Origin: Cohaesibacter intestini
GTDB lineage: Bacteria; Pseudomonadota; Alphaproteobacteria; Rhizobiales; Cohaesibacteraceae
Assembly: GCF_003324485.1 (NCBI RefSeq)
Contig: NZ_QODK01000002.1
Span: 1,054,001-1,118,000 of the forward strand
Length of the DNA: 64,000 nucleotides
Reading direction: 5' to 3'
Positions 11,420 through 20,842 of this stretch are shown one piece after another. Position 1 is the first letter of the stretch; each line of letters opens with the position of its first letter. Made by a program: the position numbers and the translations under genes. The notes beneath the pieces are model-generated. The model had not been told where the DNA came from, did not search any database, and was given only the letters and a program-made list of their open reading frames with translations.

Positions 11420-11824
11420 ATGTCATTTCCAATCCGTGCCGCCTTCAGCGCCGCTCTGCTGATCGCAGCAACCCTCAGCATGCCCGCCAAGGCAGCGATC
11501 CTGCCGGAATGCGATTCCGCTGGCGTGCTGGCCAAAATCAACCGCACCCTGACCATTGCAGAAAGCAATGTTGTCCGGTCCGGTGACCCGGTCGCCCAAC
11601 TGCACTATATCCGCCAGTCCAAGCTCAGGGATCAGGGGCCGCGCGCATTCGCACAGCGCTATTGCCGCGCCACCGGTATCACGGAAAATGGTCGCAAAAA
11701 AAGGGTCTATTACTTGATTGAAGCCCGTGGCGGTTTTGCCGGTTACACCTATGGCGTCGAGGCTTGCATCCTTGGCCGCGATCCGTGGAAGGTCCACGGT
11801 GCCTATTGCAGGTCCCTGCGCTAG
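11420..11824 (+). CDS. Hypothetical small exported protein
   Basis: A 134-residue protein with a clear signal peptide (ending AKA). The mature domain has four cysteines: ILPECDSAG, FAQRYCRATG, YGVEACILGRD and AYCRSL. They are probably paired as two disulfides in the periplasm. No known enzymatic motif is visible. GGGGAG lies upstream of the ATG. A strong hairpin follows, so the gene is monocistronic. Confidence 0.7.
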   Translation: MSFPIRAAFSAALLIAATLSMPAKAAILPECDSAGVLAKINRTLTIAESNVVRSGDPVAQLHYIRQSKLRDQGPRAFAQRYCRATGITENGRKKRVYYLIEARGGFAGYTYGVEACILGRDPWKVHGAYCRSLR

Positions 11825-11850
11825 ACCTGCTCTTGCCTGATCGACGCTCC

Positions 11851-11890
11851 AAGCCTCTGGCCAGCTTCTGGCCGGAGGCTTTCATTTTGA
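11851..11890 (+). terminator. Rho-independent terminator
   Basis: A 14-bp stem with one G-U pair: AAGCCTCTGGCCAG pairs with CTGGCCGGAGGCTT around a CTT loop, followed by TTCATTTT. Confidence 0.82.
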
Positions 11891-12068
11891 TTGGCAGCGT
11901 GCACCGCGTCAGACCGACACAAATCCAGCACTCCCTATTTCCTTTGTCGAACGGCCTTTAAATCCCTCCGACGCCCGCCTATATAGGGGTTTACGCTTCA
12001 ACAATCCCAAAGCCAGCGCCAGAACAAGCCCCTCGGCACCAACAATAATAACGGACGTCAAACGACCC

Positions 12069-13052
12069 ATGATGATGTATCTGCACCTCGTTGGAGGTCT
12101 CCTGTTGCTCTTGATTGCCGGGGATCTTCTGGTAAGAGGCGCTATTGCGCTCGCTACCCGTCTGGGCATTCCGCCACTGATCATCGGCCTGACCATCGTC
12201 TCCTTCGGTACCTCGGCACCTGAATTGATCATCTCACTACGCGCCGCCTTTGAAGGGGCAGCCGGCATCGCCATCGGCAACGTGGTTGGATCCAACATCA
12301 CCAACATCCTGCTCGTCCTTGGCATGCCAGCTCTAATCCGCATGACCCAATGCACGGAAAATGGCGTCCGCTCCAGTACCGTTTTCATGATGACCATCTC
12401 GATTGTCTTCACGGCCCTATGCTGGCAAGGGGTTCTCGATATCACAGCAGGCATTATCCTGTTGTCTCTGTTGGCTTTTTTCCTTTCCTGGACCGTATGG
12501 ACCTCGCGCAAGCAAAAAGGCGAACCCTGTGATCTGATGGATGGCGATATGCTGGACGAGGCGCCATCGAGCCTTGGCCTAGCCGTTCTGTTCACTGTCG
12601 TCGGCATCATTGGCCTGCCCATTGGCGGCAATTTCACCATCGACGGAGCAACCGCCATTGCCCGCACATGGGGTGTTTCAGAGGCCACAATTGGTCTCAC
12701 CGTCGTTGCGCTTGGCACCTCCCTGCCCGAACTGGTCACAACACTGGTTGCCGCCATTCGCAATCAGGGCGCGGTTGCCATCGGCAACGTGGTCGGCTCC
12801 AACATTTTCAACATTCTGGCCATCATGGGCCTGACGGCAACCATCATACCGATCAGGGTGCCCAGCGAAGTGATCGACTTTGACCTCTGGATCATGCTCG
12901 CCTCGTCTGCCCTGATGTTGCCTGTAGCCCTGCTGCGCATGAACATCACGCGGATGCGCGGCATCGCCATGTTGATTGCCTATGCAACCTATATTGCAGT
13001 GGTCTTCAAGGTTGGCGAGTTGCCCGACATTTCCCTCGGCATCAAATTCTGA
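12069..13052 (+). CDS. Calcium/sodium antiporter (YrbG family)
   Basis: Inner-membrane cation:calcium exchanger of 327 residues with two inverted Na_Ca_ex repeats and about ten helices. The alpha-1 signature is SFGTSAPELIISLRAAF followed by GNVVGSNITNILLVLG. The alpha-2 signature is ALGTSLPELVTTLVAA followed by GNVVGSNIFNILAIMG. Paired Glu residues in these repeats bind the ion. It exchanges K+-independent Na+/H+ for Ca2+ by family analogy. It is flanked by terminators on both sides, so it is probably a single-gene unit. Confidence 0.93.
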   Translation: MMMYLHLVGGLLLLLIAGDLLVRGAIALATRLGIPPLIIGLTIVSFGTSAPELIISLRAAFEGAAGIAIGNVVGSNITNILLVLGMPALIRMTQCTENGVRSSTVFMMTISIVFTALCWQGVLDITAGIILLSLLAFFLSWTVWTSRKQKGEPCDLMDGDMLDEAPSSLGLAVLFTVVGIIGLPIGGNFTIDGATAIARTWGVSEATIGLTVVALGTSLPELVTTLVAAIRNQGAVAIGNVVGSNIFNILAIMGLTATIIPIRVPSEVIDFDLWIMLASSALMLPVALLRMNITRMRGIAMLIAYATYIAVVFKVGELPDISLGIKF

Positions 13053-13078
13053 GCCGACACACAAAGCCAAATGCCTTC

Positions 13079-13109
13079 GGGAGGGGTCTGTTTACAGCCC
13101 CTCCTTTTG
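13079..13109 (+). terminator. Rho-independent terminator after antiporter
   Basis: GGAGGGG (13080-13086) pairs with CCCCTCC (13098-13104), with an inner CTG/CAG helix and a TTTA loop, then TTTT. Confidence 0.85.
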
Positions 13110-13145
13110 ATTCACCATTCATTCAATTTGCTCTAAAGTGCAGCC

Positions 13146-15110
13146 ATGATTGACGAATCGAACCATCCCGACGCATCCCATCCTACCGACGACACCAATG
13201 CCACCCCCGCCAAACCGGCGACCGGCTTTGATGTCATCGCCGATTTCGTGCGCCGCTTGCCCAATGGTCCCGGCGTCTATCGCATGCTCAATGCGGGCGG
13301 CGATGTGCTCTATGTCGGCAAAGCCCGCAACCTGAAAAAGCGCGTCTCCAACTATGCCCGCCACGGCAACCAGACCAACCGCATCCTGCGGATGATCCAG
13401 TTGACCAGCTCGATGGAATTCGTCACCACCGCCACCGAGACCGAAGCCCTGCTGCTGGAAGCGAACCTGATCAAGCGCCTCCGCCCCCGCTTCAATGTGC
13501 TGCTGCGTGACGATAAGAGCTTCCCCTATATTCTGATCGGTGAAGACCATGCCGCCCCGCAAATCACCAAACATCGCGGCGCGCGCAAGAGAAAAGCCAA
13601 ATATTACGGCCCCTTTGCCTCGGCAGGTGCTGTCAACAACACCATCAATGCCCTGCAAAAAGCCTTCCTTTTGCGCACCTGCACGGACTCGGTCTATGAA
13701 AGCCGCAGCCGCCCTTGCCTGCTCTATCAAATCAAGCGCTGCGCCGCCCCCTGCACCGGCGAAATCTCGATCGAACAGTATGGCGAGCTGGTCAAGGAAG
13801 CCCATCAATTCCTGACTGGCAAGAGCCAGACTGTGCGCAAGGAAATGGCGGAAAAGATGCAACAAGCATCAGAGGCCCTCGATTTCGAGACGGCGGCGAT
13901 CTATCGCGACCGCTTGGCAGGCCTTAGCCATATTCAGTCCCATCAGGGCATCAACCCGCAGAATACCGAAGAAGCCGACGTCTTTGCCTGCTATCAGGAT
14001 GGCGGCCAGACCTGCATTCAGGTCTTCTTTTTCCGCACCGGACAAAACTGGGGCAACCGCGCCTATTTCCCCAAGGCCGATAAGAGCCAGACCGAGGCAG
14101 AAGTGCTCGGTGCCTTTCTCGCCCAGTTTTATGACAACAAACCCTGCCCGCGTCTTGTGCTATTGTCCCATGAGATAGAGGAACAGGAGCTTGTCGCCGA
14201 GGCACTGACCAGCAAGAGCGACCACAAGGTCGCGGTCACCATGCCGCAAAGGGGCGAAAAACGCGCGCTGGTCGACCATGCCCATGCCAACGCCCGCGAA
14301 GCTTTGGGCCGCCGTCTGGCCGAAACCTCGACACAGGCCAAACTGCTTGATGGTGTCGCCGAGGTTTTTGGTCTGCCCGCCCGCCCGAACCGGATTGAAG
14401 TCTATGACAACAGCCACATTCAGGGCACCAATGCGGTTGGTGGCATGATCGTTGCCGGGTCAGATGGCTTCATGAAGAACCAGTATCGCAAATTCAACAT
14501 CAAGTCCGACACGATCACCCCGGGGGATGATTTCGGCATGATGCGCGAAGTGCTGGAGCGCCGTTTCTCCCGTCTGTTGAAGGAAAATGGCCCTCGCCCC
14601 GAGATGACAGAAAAAGAAGCTGGCGACAATGAAGGCGTCAACATGCCAGACCCGGCCTGGCCGGATCTGTTGCTGATCGACGGCGGCAAGGGCCAGTTGA
14701 ATGCGGTTTGCGAGACCCTCGCCGACCTCGGCATTCATGATCTGCCAATTGTTGGCGTCGCCAAAGGGCCGGATCGGGATGCGGGGCGCGAGCAGTTTTT
14801 CATGCCCGACCGCGACAGTTTCATGTTGCCCCTGCGCGACCCTGTCCTCTATTTCATTCAGCGCCTGCGCGACGAAGCCCACCGCTTCGCCATCGGCACC
14901 CATCGCGCCAAACGCAGCAAGCAGATTTCCCAGACCGGCCTTGATGACATTCCGGGCATCGGTCCATCCCGCAAACGCGCCCTATTGCATCATTTCGGCA
15001 CCGCCAAGGCGGTGCGCAACGCCGCCCTTTCAGATCTCTTGGCCGTCGATGGCATATCTGAACAAATGGCCAAAGTGATCCACGCCTATTTCCACGAAGA
15101 TGGCCACTGA
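13146..15110 (+). CDS. uvrC: Excinuclease ABC subunit C
   Basis: Dual-incision endonuclease of nucleotide excision repair, 654 residues. In order: a hydrophilic N-terminus of about 30 residues, a GIY-YIG nuclease domain ([27 protein letters not shown]), a UVR domain ([18 protein letters not shown]), an RNase-H-like second nuclease ([41 protein letters not shown]) and C-terminal helix-hairpin-helix repeats ([20 protein letters not shown]). It heads the conserved uvrC-pgsA-moaD-moaE order. Confidence 0.98.
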   Translation: MIDESNHPDASHPTDDTNATPAKPATGFDVIADFVRRLPNGPGVYRMLNAGGDVLYVGKARNLKKRVSNYARHGNQTNRILRMIQLTSSMEFVTTATETEALLLEANLIKRLRPRFNVLLRDDKSFPYILIGEDHAAPQITKHRGARKRKAKYYGPFASAGAVNNTINALQKAFLLRTCTDSVYESRSRPCLLYQIKRCAAPCTGEISIEQYGELVKEAHQFLTGKSQTVRKEMAEKMQQASEALDFETAAIYRDRLAGLSHIQSHQGINPQNTEEADVFACYQDGGQTCIQVFFFRTGQNWGNRAYFPKADKSQTEAEVLGAFLAQFYDNKPCPRLVLLSHEIEEQELVAEALTSKSDHKVAVTMPQRGEKRALVDHAHANAREALGRRLAETSTQAKLLDGVAEVFGLPARPNRIEVYDNSHIQGTNAVGGMIVAGSDGFMKNQYRKFNIKSDTITPGDDFGMMREVLERRFSRLLKENGPRPEMTEKEAGDNEGVNMPDPAWPDLLLIDGGKGQLNAVCETLADLGIHDLPIVGVAKGPDRDAGREQFFMPDRDSFMLPLRDPVLYFIQRLRDEAHRFAIGTHRAKRSKQISQTGLDDIPGIGPSRKRALLHHFGTAKAVRNAALSDLLAVDGISEQMAKVIHAYFHEDGH

Positions 15111-15317
15111 ACGGCACTAGGCATTAAAGCCGCATTGACGCCGCCCCTTCTGCCATGCTTTGAAGGGGGCGAGACGATTATGCAAGACCGCTGGTTTTTC
15201 AGCGACATCAGCCGCGCTGGGCCAGCATGATCTCAAGATGGAGCATTCTTTGCGCCCGTTTGCCACTCAGGCATCAGGCACGGACATGCCTCTGTCTTGA
15301 AGAAGGGCGCGACCAAG

Positions 15318-15893
15318 ATGAATGGCTCCAAGACTTTCAGCCTTCCCAACATCCTCACATTCGGGCGCATTCTAGCGGTCCCGGCGGTGGTGTTCGTCCT
15401 GCTCTGGCCAGACAAGGACTGGGCCCGCTGGACTGCATTGGGCATCTTTTCTGTCGCTGCCATCACCGATTTTTTCGACGGCTATCTTGCCCGTCGCTGG
15501 AAAATGCAATCCGCTCTTGGCCGGATGCTCGATCCGATTGCCGACAAGCTATTGGTTTCCATCTGCATTGTCATGCTGGCCCATGACCAGACGCTCTATG
15601 GCTGGCATATCTGGGCCGGTGTGATCATCCTTTGCCGTGAAATTCTGGTTTCGGGCCTGCGCGAATTCCTTGCGGAGCTGCAGGTCAGTGTGCCGGTCAC
15701 CAAGCTGGCCAAATGGAAAACCACGGCCCAGCTGATCGCCCTTGGCTTCTTGCTCGCAGGCCATGCAGGGGACAAGGTGTTGCCCTACAACACGGAAATT
15801 GGCCTCTCGCTGCTTTGGGTATCGGCGTTGCTCACCCTTTATACCGGTTATGACTATTTCCGCGCCGGGATGAAATATCTGATCAACGAGTAA
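15318..15893 (+). CDS. pgsA: CDP-diacylglycerol--glycerol-3-phosphate 3-phosphatidyltransferase
   Basis: Membrane enzyme making phosphatidylglycerophosphate, the first committed step to phosphatidylglycerol and cardiolipin. It is 191 residues with about five helices. The CDP-alcohol phosphatidyltransferase motif is complete: TDFFDGYLARRWKMQSALG followed by RMLDPIADK, with the expected Asp, Gly, Ala-Arg and paired Asp positions. N-terminal NILTFGRI is typical of PgsA. The ATG at 15318 is preferred over a TTG at 15297, because the family begins shortly before LPNILT. Confidence 0.95.
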   Translation: MNGSKTFSLPNILTFGRILAVPAVVFVLLWPDKDWARWTALGIFSVAAITDFFDGYLARRWKMQSALGRMLDPIADKLLVSICIVMLAHDQTLYGWHIWAGVIILCREILVSGLREFLAELQVSVPVTKLAKWKTTAQLIALGFLLAGHAGDKVLPYNTEIGLSLLWVSALLTLYTGYDYFRAGMKYLINE

Positions 15894-15970
15894 GCGGCGC
15901 GAAGTCGTGACGTCTACCCGTTTGCCGTGCTACCGTCTGACAAAGACGAAAGAATCAGGTGGAAGCAGTT

Positions 15971-16222
15971 ATGAAGCTCATTTATTTTGCATGGATCCGG
16001 GAACGCATCGGCAAGGAAGAAGAAGAAGTCGCCCTGCCTCCTTCTGTCACCACCGTCCATGATTTGCTTGTCTGGCAAAAGCAGCGCGGCGAAGAATATG
16101 AAGCCGCCTTTGGTGAAATCGACACCATCCGCGTCGCCCTTGACCAGTTTCATGCCGACCCGTCCGATCCCGTCGGCGCTGCCGGTGAAATTGCCTTTTT
16201 CCCGCCCATGACCGGTGGTTAG
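15971..16222 (+). CDS. moaD: Molybdopterin synthase small subunit
   Basis: Ubiquitin-fold sulfur carrier of molybdenum-cofactor synthesis, 83 residues, ending in the required Gly-Gly (FFPPMTGG). The C-terminal glycine is thiocarboxylated and delivers sulfur to MoaE, encoded 9 nt downstream. N-terminal KLIYFAWIRERIG is typical. The ATG at 15971 has AGGTGG 8 nt upstream; a GTG at 15959 would overlap that RBS, so I reject it. Confidence 0.95.
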   Translation: MKLIYFAWIRERIGKEEEEVALPPSVTTVHDLLVWQKQRGEEYEAAFGEIDTIRVALDQFHADPSDPVGAAGEIAFFPPMTGG

Positions 16223-16231
16223 GAGCGACCC

Positions 16232-16693
16232 ATGGCGGTTAGGCTTCAGCGCGACGATTTTGACATTGGACGAGAGATTGATCACTTGGTGGCGGGCCGC
16301 ACCTCCATCGGGGCTGCGGTCACCTTCACCGGACTGGTGCGCGACATGATCGGCGACCAGCGCATTCTCGACATGGAACTGGAGCATTACCCGGCCATGG
16401 CACAGGCCGAGCTTGAACGGATCGAGGCAGAGGCCCGTCAGCGTTGGCCAATGCTCGAAGGCACCACCATCATCCACCGCTATGGCACCTTGGCGCCGGG
16501 CGACCGGATTGTTTTGGTGATCACCCTGTCGTCCCACCGTCAGGCGGCCTTTGACGCCAACAATTTCATCATGGATTTCCTCAAAACCCGCGCTCCTTTT
16601 TGGAAAAAAGAGCGTCTCGCCAGCGGCAACGCCCAATGGGTCGAGGCAAAAGACAAGGATGACGAAGCCACCCGGCGCTGGCATCAGGACTGA
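16232..16693 (+). CDS. moaE: Molybdopterin synthase catalytic subunit
   Basis: Large subunit of molybdopterin synthase, 153 residues. It converts precursor Z (cPMP) to molybdopterin with sulfur from MoaD. Family marks are GAAVTFTGLVRD, LELEHYPAMAQ, IIHRYGTLAPGD, the conserved SSHRQAAFDA and the lysine-bearing KTRAPFWKKE. GGAG lies 7 nt before the ATG. A terminator follows, ending the uvrC-pgsA-moaD-moaE unit. Confidence 0.96.
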   Translation: MAVRLQRDDFDIGREIDHLVAGRTSIGAAVTFTGLVRDMIGDQRILDMELEHYPAMAQAELERIEAEARQRWPMLEGTTIIHRYGTLAPGDRIVLVITLSSHRQAAFDANNFIMDFLKTRAPFWKKERLASGNAQWVEAKDKDDEATRRWHQD

Positions 16694-16721
16694 AGCCCAA
16701 AAGACTGAAACCCAGACACGA

Positions 16722-16750
16722 AAACGGCGCCCATTGGCGCCGTTTCTTAT
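16722..16750 (+). terminator. Rho-independent terminator after moaE
   Basis: AAACGGCGCC (16722-16731), loop CATT, GGCGCCGTTT (16736-16745), then TCTTATT. It separates convergent moaE and ilvE. Confidence 0.85.
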
Positions 16751-16777
16751 TCTGTCAGCACTGATCCTCCAAGGGGA

Positions 16778-17668
16778 TCACTCGGCAGCGATGGCCTTCG
16801 GGGTGACTTCATTGGTATAGTCATCCATCAGCTGCTTGGTGATGTCGCCCGGCGTGAAGCCATAATTGTCGATGACCGATACCGGAGTAACCTCAACCGC
16901 CGTACCGGTCAGGAAGCATTCCTCGAAATCGCCCAGCTCTTCCGGGCGGATCTTGCGCTCGATAACCTCAATGCCGCGCCGCTTGGCAAGCTCGATGGTG
17001 GTCTGGCGAGTGATGCCATCCAGGAAGCAATCCGGGGTCGGAGTATGCAAAACCCCATTCTTGGTGAAGAAGATGTTCGCTCCGGTGGCCTCGGCGATAT
17101 AGCCTTCGAAATCCAGCATCATCGCATCATTGAAGCCTTGACGCTCAACCTTGTGCTTGGACAGGGTGCAAATCATGTAAAGACCAGCGGCCTTGGCACG
17201 GCAAGGAATGGTACGTGGATCCGGGCGACGCCATTCAGCAGTCGCCAGACGCAGACCTTTGAGGCGATCTTCCGGTTTGAAATAGGATGGCCATTCCCAA
17301 GCGGCAACAGCAACATTGATCCGGTTCGACTGGGCAGAGATGCCCATCATTTCGGAACCGCGCCAGACAATCGGCCGCAGATAAGCGTCCTGAAGGCCTT
17401 CTTTTTCAAGAATCTCGATCTGAATCCGGTTCAGTTCTTCCCGGCTGTAAGGCATTTCCATACCAAGCATGTCTGCCGAGGCGAAGAGCCGGTTGGTATG
17501 CTGCTCCAGCTTGAAAATCTCGCCACCATAGGCCCGAACACCTTCAAACACGCTGGAAGCGTAATGCAGACCGTGGGACAAGACATGCATCTTGGCATCC
17601 TTCCAGTCGACATAGTCACCATTATACCAGATATGGCCTTCGCGTTGATCAAATGCAGGTCCTGCCAT
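16778..17668 (-). CDS. ilvE: Branched-chain amino acid aminotransferase
   Basis: PLP-dependent fold-type IV transaminase of 296 residues, performing the last step of Leu/Ile/Val synthesis and the first of their breakdown. Visible marks are HGLHYASSVFEGVRAYGG, RPIVWRG, the PLP lysine region RAKAAGLYMICTLSKHKV, and the class-IV signature EATGANIFFTKNGVLHTPTPDCFLDGITR (split here as two adjacent stretches). FLTGTAVEVTPV follows. The frame is open to 17803, but AGGAG stands 8 nt before the ATG at 17668, where the homologous N-terminus begins. It is divergent from the MarR gene. Confidence 0.95.
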   Translation of the reverse strand: MAGPAFDQREGHIWYNGDYVDWKDAKMHVLSHGLHYASSVFEGVRAYGGEIFKLEQHTNRLFASADMLGMEMPYSREELNRIQIEILEKEGLQDAYLRPIVWRGSEMMGISAQSNRINVAVAAWEWPSYFKPEDRLKGLRLATAEWRRPDPRTIPCRAKAAGLYMICTLSKHKVERQGFNDAMMLDFEGYIAEATGANIFFTKNGVLHTPTPDCFLDGITRQTTIELAKRRGIEVIERKIRPEELGDFEECFLTGTAVEVTPVSVIDNYGFTPGDITKQLMDDYTNEVTPKAIAAE

Positions 17669-18033
17669 CGTTTCACTCCTGTACAGACAGTCGGTTCGGT
17701 CCGGCTGTGGTTGCTTGCCCGAAAGACTTTTGCTTTGTCCGATGACTGTCGCTATGGTCTGGGCAGCTTTATGATTCCAATCAGCGAAGGAACAGATCTC
17801 CAAATTTTCGCATGAAAATGATCATTCCTTTCGCCTGTCGTGCTATCTAGGTAACAAATGACACAAATTAAGTCAACAATGCTGACTTAAATTTTTATCT
17901 CTCCCTGTGCAGCAACACAGGCAAGAGAAAACGGTTCCATCCGGATGGAACAATATTGTAAGAATATATTTCCAGATGACGCTACCAAAACGGTATACAT
18001 CTCGCAGGAAGACCAAAAAAGCGAAACAGAAAA
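17669..18033. other. Divergent ilvE / marR intergenic region
   Basis: About 365 nt, AT-rich compared with its surroundings. It carries the promoters for both directions and the 8-7-8 palindrome listed separately. I found no convincing RNA gene or small ORF here. Confidence 0.5.
17868..17890. promoter_or_regulatory. Perfect 8-bp inverted repeat, candidate MarR-family operator
   Basis: TTAAGTCA (17868-17875), a 7-nt spacer ACAATGC, and TGACTTAA (17883-17890). Its size and symmetry fit a dimeric winged-helix regulator. It lies about 145 nt upstream of the MarR-family gene and about 200 nt upstream of ilvE. Autoregulation is an inference. Confidence 0.5.
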
Positions 18034-18594
18034 ATGGTTGAAAAAAACTCTGACTCCGGATCAGTCGTGACGCTCCCCATGTCTGAACAGGATGGAATCT
18101 CGTTTGAAATGATCGAGCTTCTCTTCTTTGCCTACCGCGATTTCGTTGCCGACCCAGACTCGATGCTGGCTCAATATTCCTATGGCCGCGCCCATCACCG
18201 GGTGCTGCATTTTGTCAACCGCACCCCGGGCATCCCCGTTGCCACCCTGCTCGAAATCCTCAAGATCACCAAGCAGAGCCTTGCCCGTGTCTTGAAACAG
18301 TTGATAGAGGACGGCTATATCACCCAGCAGACAGGCGAGCAGGACCGCCGCCAACGGCTGCTTTATCCCACTGAGAAGGGTCGCGCGCTGGCGCTGGAAA
18401 TTTCCCGCTGTCAGGCCCGCCGGATAGAGGACGCCCTGCAAACCCTGCCAGAAAGCACCAGACAGGCCAGCAAGGCCTTTCTCTATGCCATGATTGAGCC
18501 ACAAGACCGCCCCATGGTGCGCCACCTCAACAAGGGTCTTGCCGCCTTGAATAACGCGGACAGCGATGCTGACGTCATCCGCATTTCGAAATAA
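18034..18594 (+). CDS. MarR family transcriptional regulator (PetP-like)
   Basis: A 186-residue winged-helix regulator. After about 20 hydrophilic residues comes a helical dimerisation segment, then the wHTH (GRAHHRVLHFVNRTPGIPVATLLEILKITKQSLARVLKQL as adjacent helices) and the wing YITQQTGEQDRRQRLLYPTEKG. The pairing with an OmpR-type regulator 11 nt downstream resembles petP-petR of Rhodobacter capsulatus. There the pair controls cytochrome bc1 gene expression and lies beside those genes. Whether this pair has that role is inferred. An ATG at 18079 is an alternative start. Confidence 0.85.
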   Translation: MVEKNSDSGSVVTLPMSEQDGISFEMIELLFFAYRDFVADPDSMLAQYSYGRAHHRVLHFVNRTPGIPVATLLEILKITKQSLARVLKQLIEDGYITQQTGEQDRRQRLLYPTEKGRALALEISRCQARRIEDALQTLPESTRQASKAFLYAMIEPQDRPMVRHLNKGLAALNNADSDADVIRISK

Positions 18595-18605
18595 AGGACA
18601 CATCA

Positions 18606-19307
18606 ATGCCCAGCGCAGATCACGCTCTGCCCGACAATGCCCAGCATCTGCTGGTGATTGACGACGACAGCCGCATTCGCAATCTTCTGCAACGCTTTCT
18701 GGTCAAGGAAGGCTTTCGGGTCTCCACAGCGCAAAATGCCCTGGAAGCCCGCAAGATGTTTTCCGGACTGGCCTTTGATCTCCTGATCCTCGATGTGATG
18801 ATGCCCGGCGAAAGCGGCATGGAGCTTGCCCGCGACCTGCGCAAAGATGACGACGTACCCATCCTGATGCTGACCGCTCGCGATGAGAGCGAGAGCCGCA
18901 TTCAGGGTCTTGAAATCGGTGTTGATGATTATCTCACCAAGCCCTTCGAACCGCGCGAGTTGCTTCTGCGCATCCGCAACATCCTCAAGCGCCACAATCT
19001 GCGTGCCGCAGTCCCCATCGATCAGGTGACCTTCGGCCCCTTCTGCTACAAGCTGGAACGCCAGGAACTGCTCTGCGGCGAGGATGTCATCCGCCTGACC
19101 GACAGAGAGCGCGAATTGCTGTCGCTCTTTGCGGCCCAACCCGGCGCAACCGTCACCCGCACTGCCCTTGCCGGAGAAGACGGCACCGGCGAACGCACGG
19201 TCGATGTGCAGATCAACCGCCTGCGCCGCAAGATTGAACCGGACCCGTCCAATCCGATCTACTTGCAAACCATCCGCGGCATCGGCTATCGCTTGCTGAC
19301 CGACTAG
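18606..19307 (+). CDS. OmpR-family response regulator (PetR-like)
   Basis: A 233-residue two-component regulator. The receiver domain shows the acidic pair DDDSRIRN, the phosphoacceptor Asp at residue 63 in LLILDVMMPG, MLTARD, and the conserved Lys in YLTKPFEPRELL. The C-terminal winged helix carries LTDRERELLSLFAAQPGATVTR and TVDVQINRLRRKIEP, ending at YLQTIRGIGYRL as OmpR/PhoB effectors do. It sits between the MarR gene and a histidine kinase, its probable cognate. Gaps are 11 and 52 nt, so one transcript is likely. Confidence 0.93.
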   Translation: MPSADHALPDNAQHLLVIDDDSRIRNLLQRFLVKEGFRVSTAQNALEARKMFSGLAFDLLILDVMMPGESGMELARDLRKDDDVPILMLTARDESESRIQGLEIGVDDYLTKPFEPRELLLRIRNILKRHNLRAAVPIDQVTFGPFCYKLERQELLCGEDVIRLTDRERELLSLFAAQPGATVTRTALAGEDGTGERTVDVQINRLRRKIEPDPSNPIYLQTIRGIGYRLLTD

Positions 19308-19359
19308 AGGCAGAAGGGGCCAACTCCGAACCCTGTCACCTGATCCGAGACATACAGGC

Positions 19360-20823
19360 ATGAGCGACCAGAAACCCGACCAGCACAAGACGTCCGAGCG
19401 CTCGAAGGCAGCAGCAGACGAGGATATGTCCCGCGCCTTGAGCGCCCGGCAAGCCGTGTTGCGGCTGGTTGGTCCCCTTGGCTGGCTTTATCGTGGCTAT
19501 GGCAAGGTTGCGCGGCAATTGTCCAGATTGATGCCCAAGGGCCTTTATGCCCGCTCACTCATCATCATTGTCGCGCCGATGGTCATTCTTCAATCGGTTC
19601 TGGCCTTTGTCTTTATGGAACGCCACTGGCAGACCGTCACCAACCGCCTATCGACGGCCGTGACACAGGATATTGCCGCCATCATCGCGGTGCTGGAAAC
19701 CTATCCGCAGGACGAGAATTACGACCGGATCATCAATCTGGCCAAGGACAAGCTGGATCTCAACATTTCGATCCTGCCCGACGGCCCCTTGCCTCCCCCG
19801 GCCCCGAAGCCCTTCTTCACCCTGCTTGATCACGCCCTGTCGAAACGCATCACCAATCTGATCGGCAAACCCTTCTGGATCGACACGGTCGGCCGTTCCA
19901 ACATTGTTGAAGTCCGCATCAAGCTCGACGACAAGGTCTTGAGGGTCTTTGCCCGCCGGTCACAGGCCTATGCCTCCAACTCTCACATCTTTCTGCTCTG
20001 GATGATTGGCACGTCACTGGTCTTGCTGGTGGTCGCCATTCTCTTCCTGCGCAACCAAATCCGCCCGATTCAGCGCTTGGCTGACGCCGCCGAGCGTTTC
20101 GGCAAAGGACAGGAGGCCCGTAACTTCCGCCCCTCGGGTGCCCGCGAAGTGCGCCGCGCCGCCCATGCCTTCCTTGAAATGAAGCGCCGCATCGAGCGCC
20201 AGATTGAACAGCGCACCACCATGCTGGCCGGTGTCAGCCACGATTTACGCACCATTCTGACCCGCTTCAAACTGCAGTTGGCCCTGTTGGATGACGAACC
20301 GGAAGTGCGCGACATGCAGCGCGATGTGGACGAAATGCAATTGATGCTGGAAGACTATCTGGCGTTTGCCCGAGGGTCCTCGTCTGAGACAGCGGAAATG
20401 ATCTCGATCCCCGAATTGCTTGAAGAACTAGAGCATGATGCCCAGCGCACTGGGATGGCCCTGACCATCCAGCACACGGGTGGCAACCGTGTTGAAGTCA
20501 GGCCCAACACCATCAAGCGCTGCCTCCACAATCTGCTGAGCAACGCGGAACGCTATGCCGACCGGATCGAACTGACTTCCGAACGGCTCGGTAACTGGTG
20601 GCTGATTGAAATTGATGACAATGGCCCCGGCATCCCGGAAGCCGAGCTGGAAAGCGTCTTCCGCCCCTTCCATCGCCTTGATACGGCCCGCAATCAGGAC
20701 ACACCCAACACCGGACTCGGTCTTGCCATCGCCCGCGACATTGCCCGCGGCCATGGTGGCGACATCAAACTAGGCCGCAGCAAACTGGGCGGTCTCAAAG
20801 CCACCCTCCGTTTGCCTTCCTGA
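19360..20823 (+). CDS. Membrane sensor histidine kinase (EnvZ-like)
   Basis: A 487-residue sensor kinase. A basic cytoplasmic N-terminus of about 60 residues precedes the first membrane helix (LIIIVAPMVILQSVLAFVF). A periplasmic domain of about 130 residues follows, then a second helix (ILLWMIGTSLVLLVVAILFL-like), a HAMP linker (RNQIRPIQRLADAAERFGKG), the dimerisation/phosphoacceptor segment with His294 in VSHDLRTILTR, and the ATPase domain (N-box NLLSNAERYA, G1 DNGPGIP, F-box FRPFHRLD, G2 GLGLAIA). It is probably the partner of the upstream regulator. The signal is unknown. Confidence 0.93.
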   Translation: MSDQKPDQHKTSERSKAAADEDMSRALSARQAVLRLVGPLGWLYRGYGKVARQLSRLMPKGLYARSLIIIVAPMVILQSVLAFVFMERHWQTVTNRLSTAVTQDIAAIIAVLETYPQDENYDRIINLAKDKLDLNISILPDGPLPPPAPKPFFTLLDHALSKRITNLIGKPFWIDTVGRSNIVEVRIKLDDKVLRVFARRSQAYASNSHIFLLWMIGTSLVLLVVAILFLRNQIRPIQRLADAAERFGKGQEARNFRPSGAREVRRAAHAFLEMKRRIERQIEQRTTMLAGVSHDLRTILTRFKLQLALLDDEPEVRDMQRDVDEMQLMLEDYLAFARGSSSETAEMISIPELLEELEHDAQRTGMALTIQHTGGNRVEVRPNTIKRCLHNLLSNAERYADRIELTSERLGNWWLIEIDDNGPGIPEAELESVFRPFHRLDTARNQDTPNTGLGLAIARDIARGHGGDIKLGRSKLGGLKATLRLPS

Positions 20824-20842
20824 CGATGCGACAACGTGCGCC

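Noticed and set aside
15182-15232. 16-codon ORF before pgsA as a possible leader peptide
   Set aside because: An RBS-like GGGGCGAG precedes it, but there is no following terminator/antiterminator pair and no run of regulatory codons.
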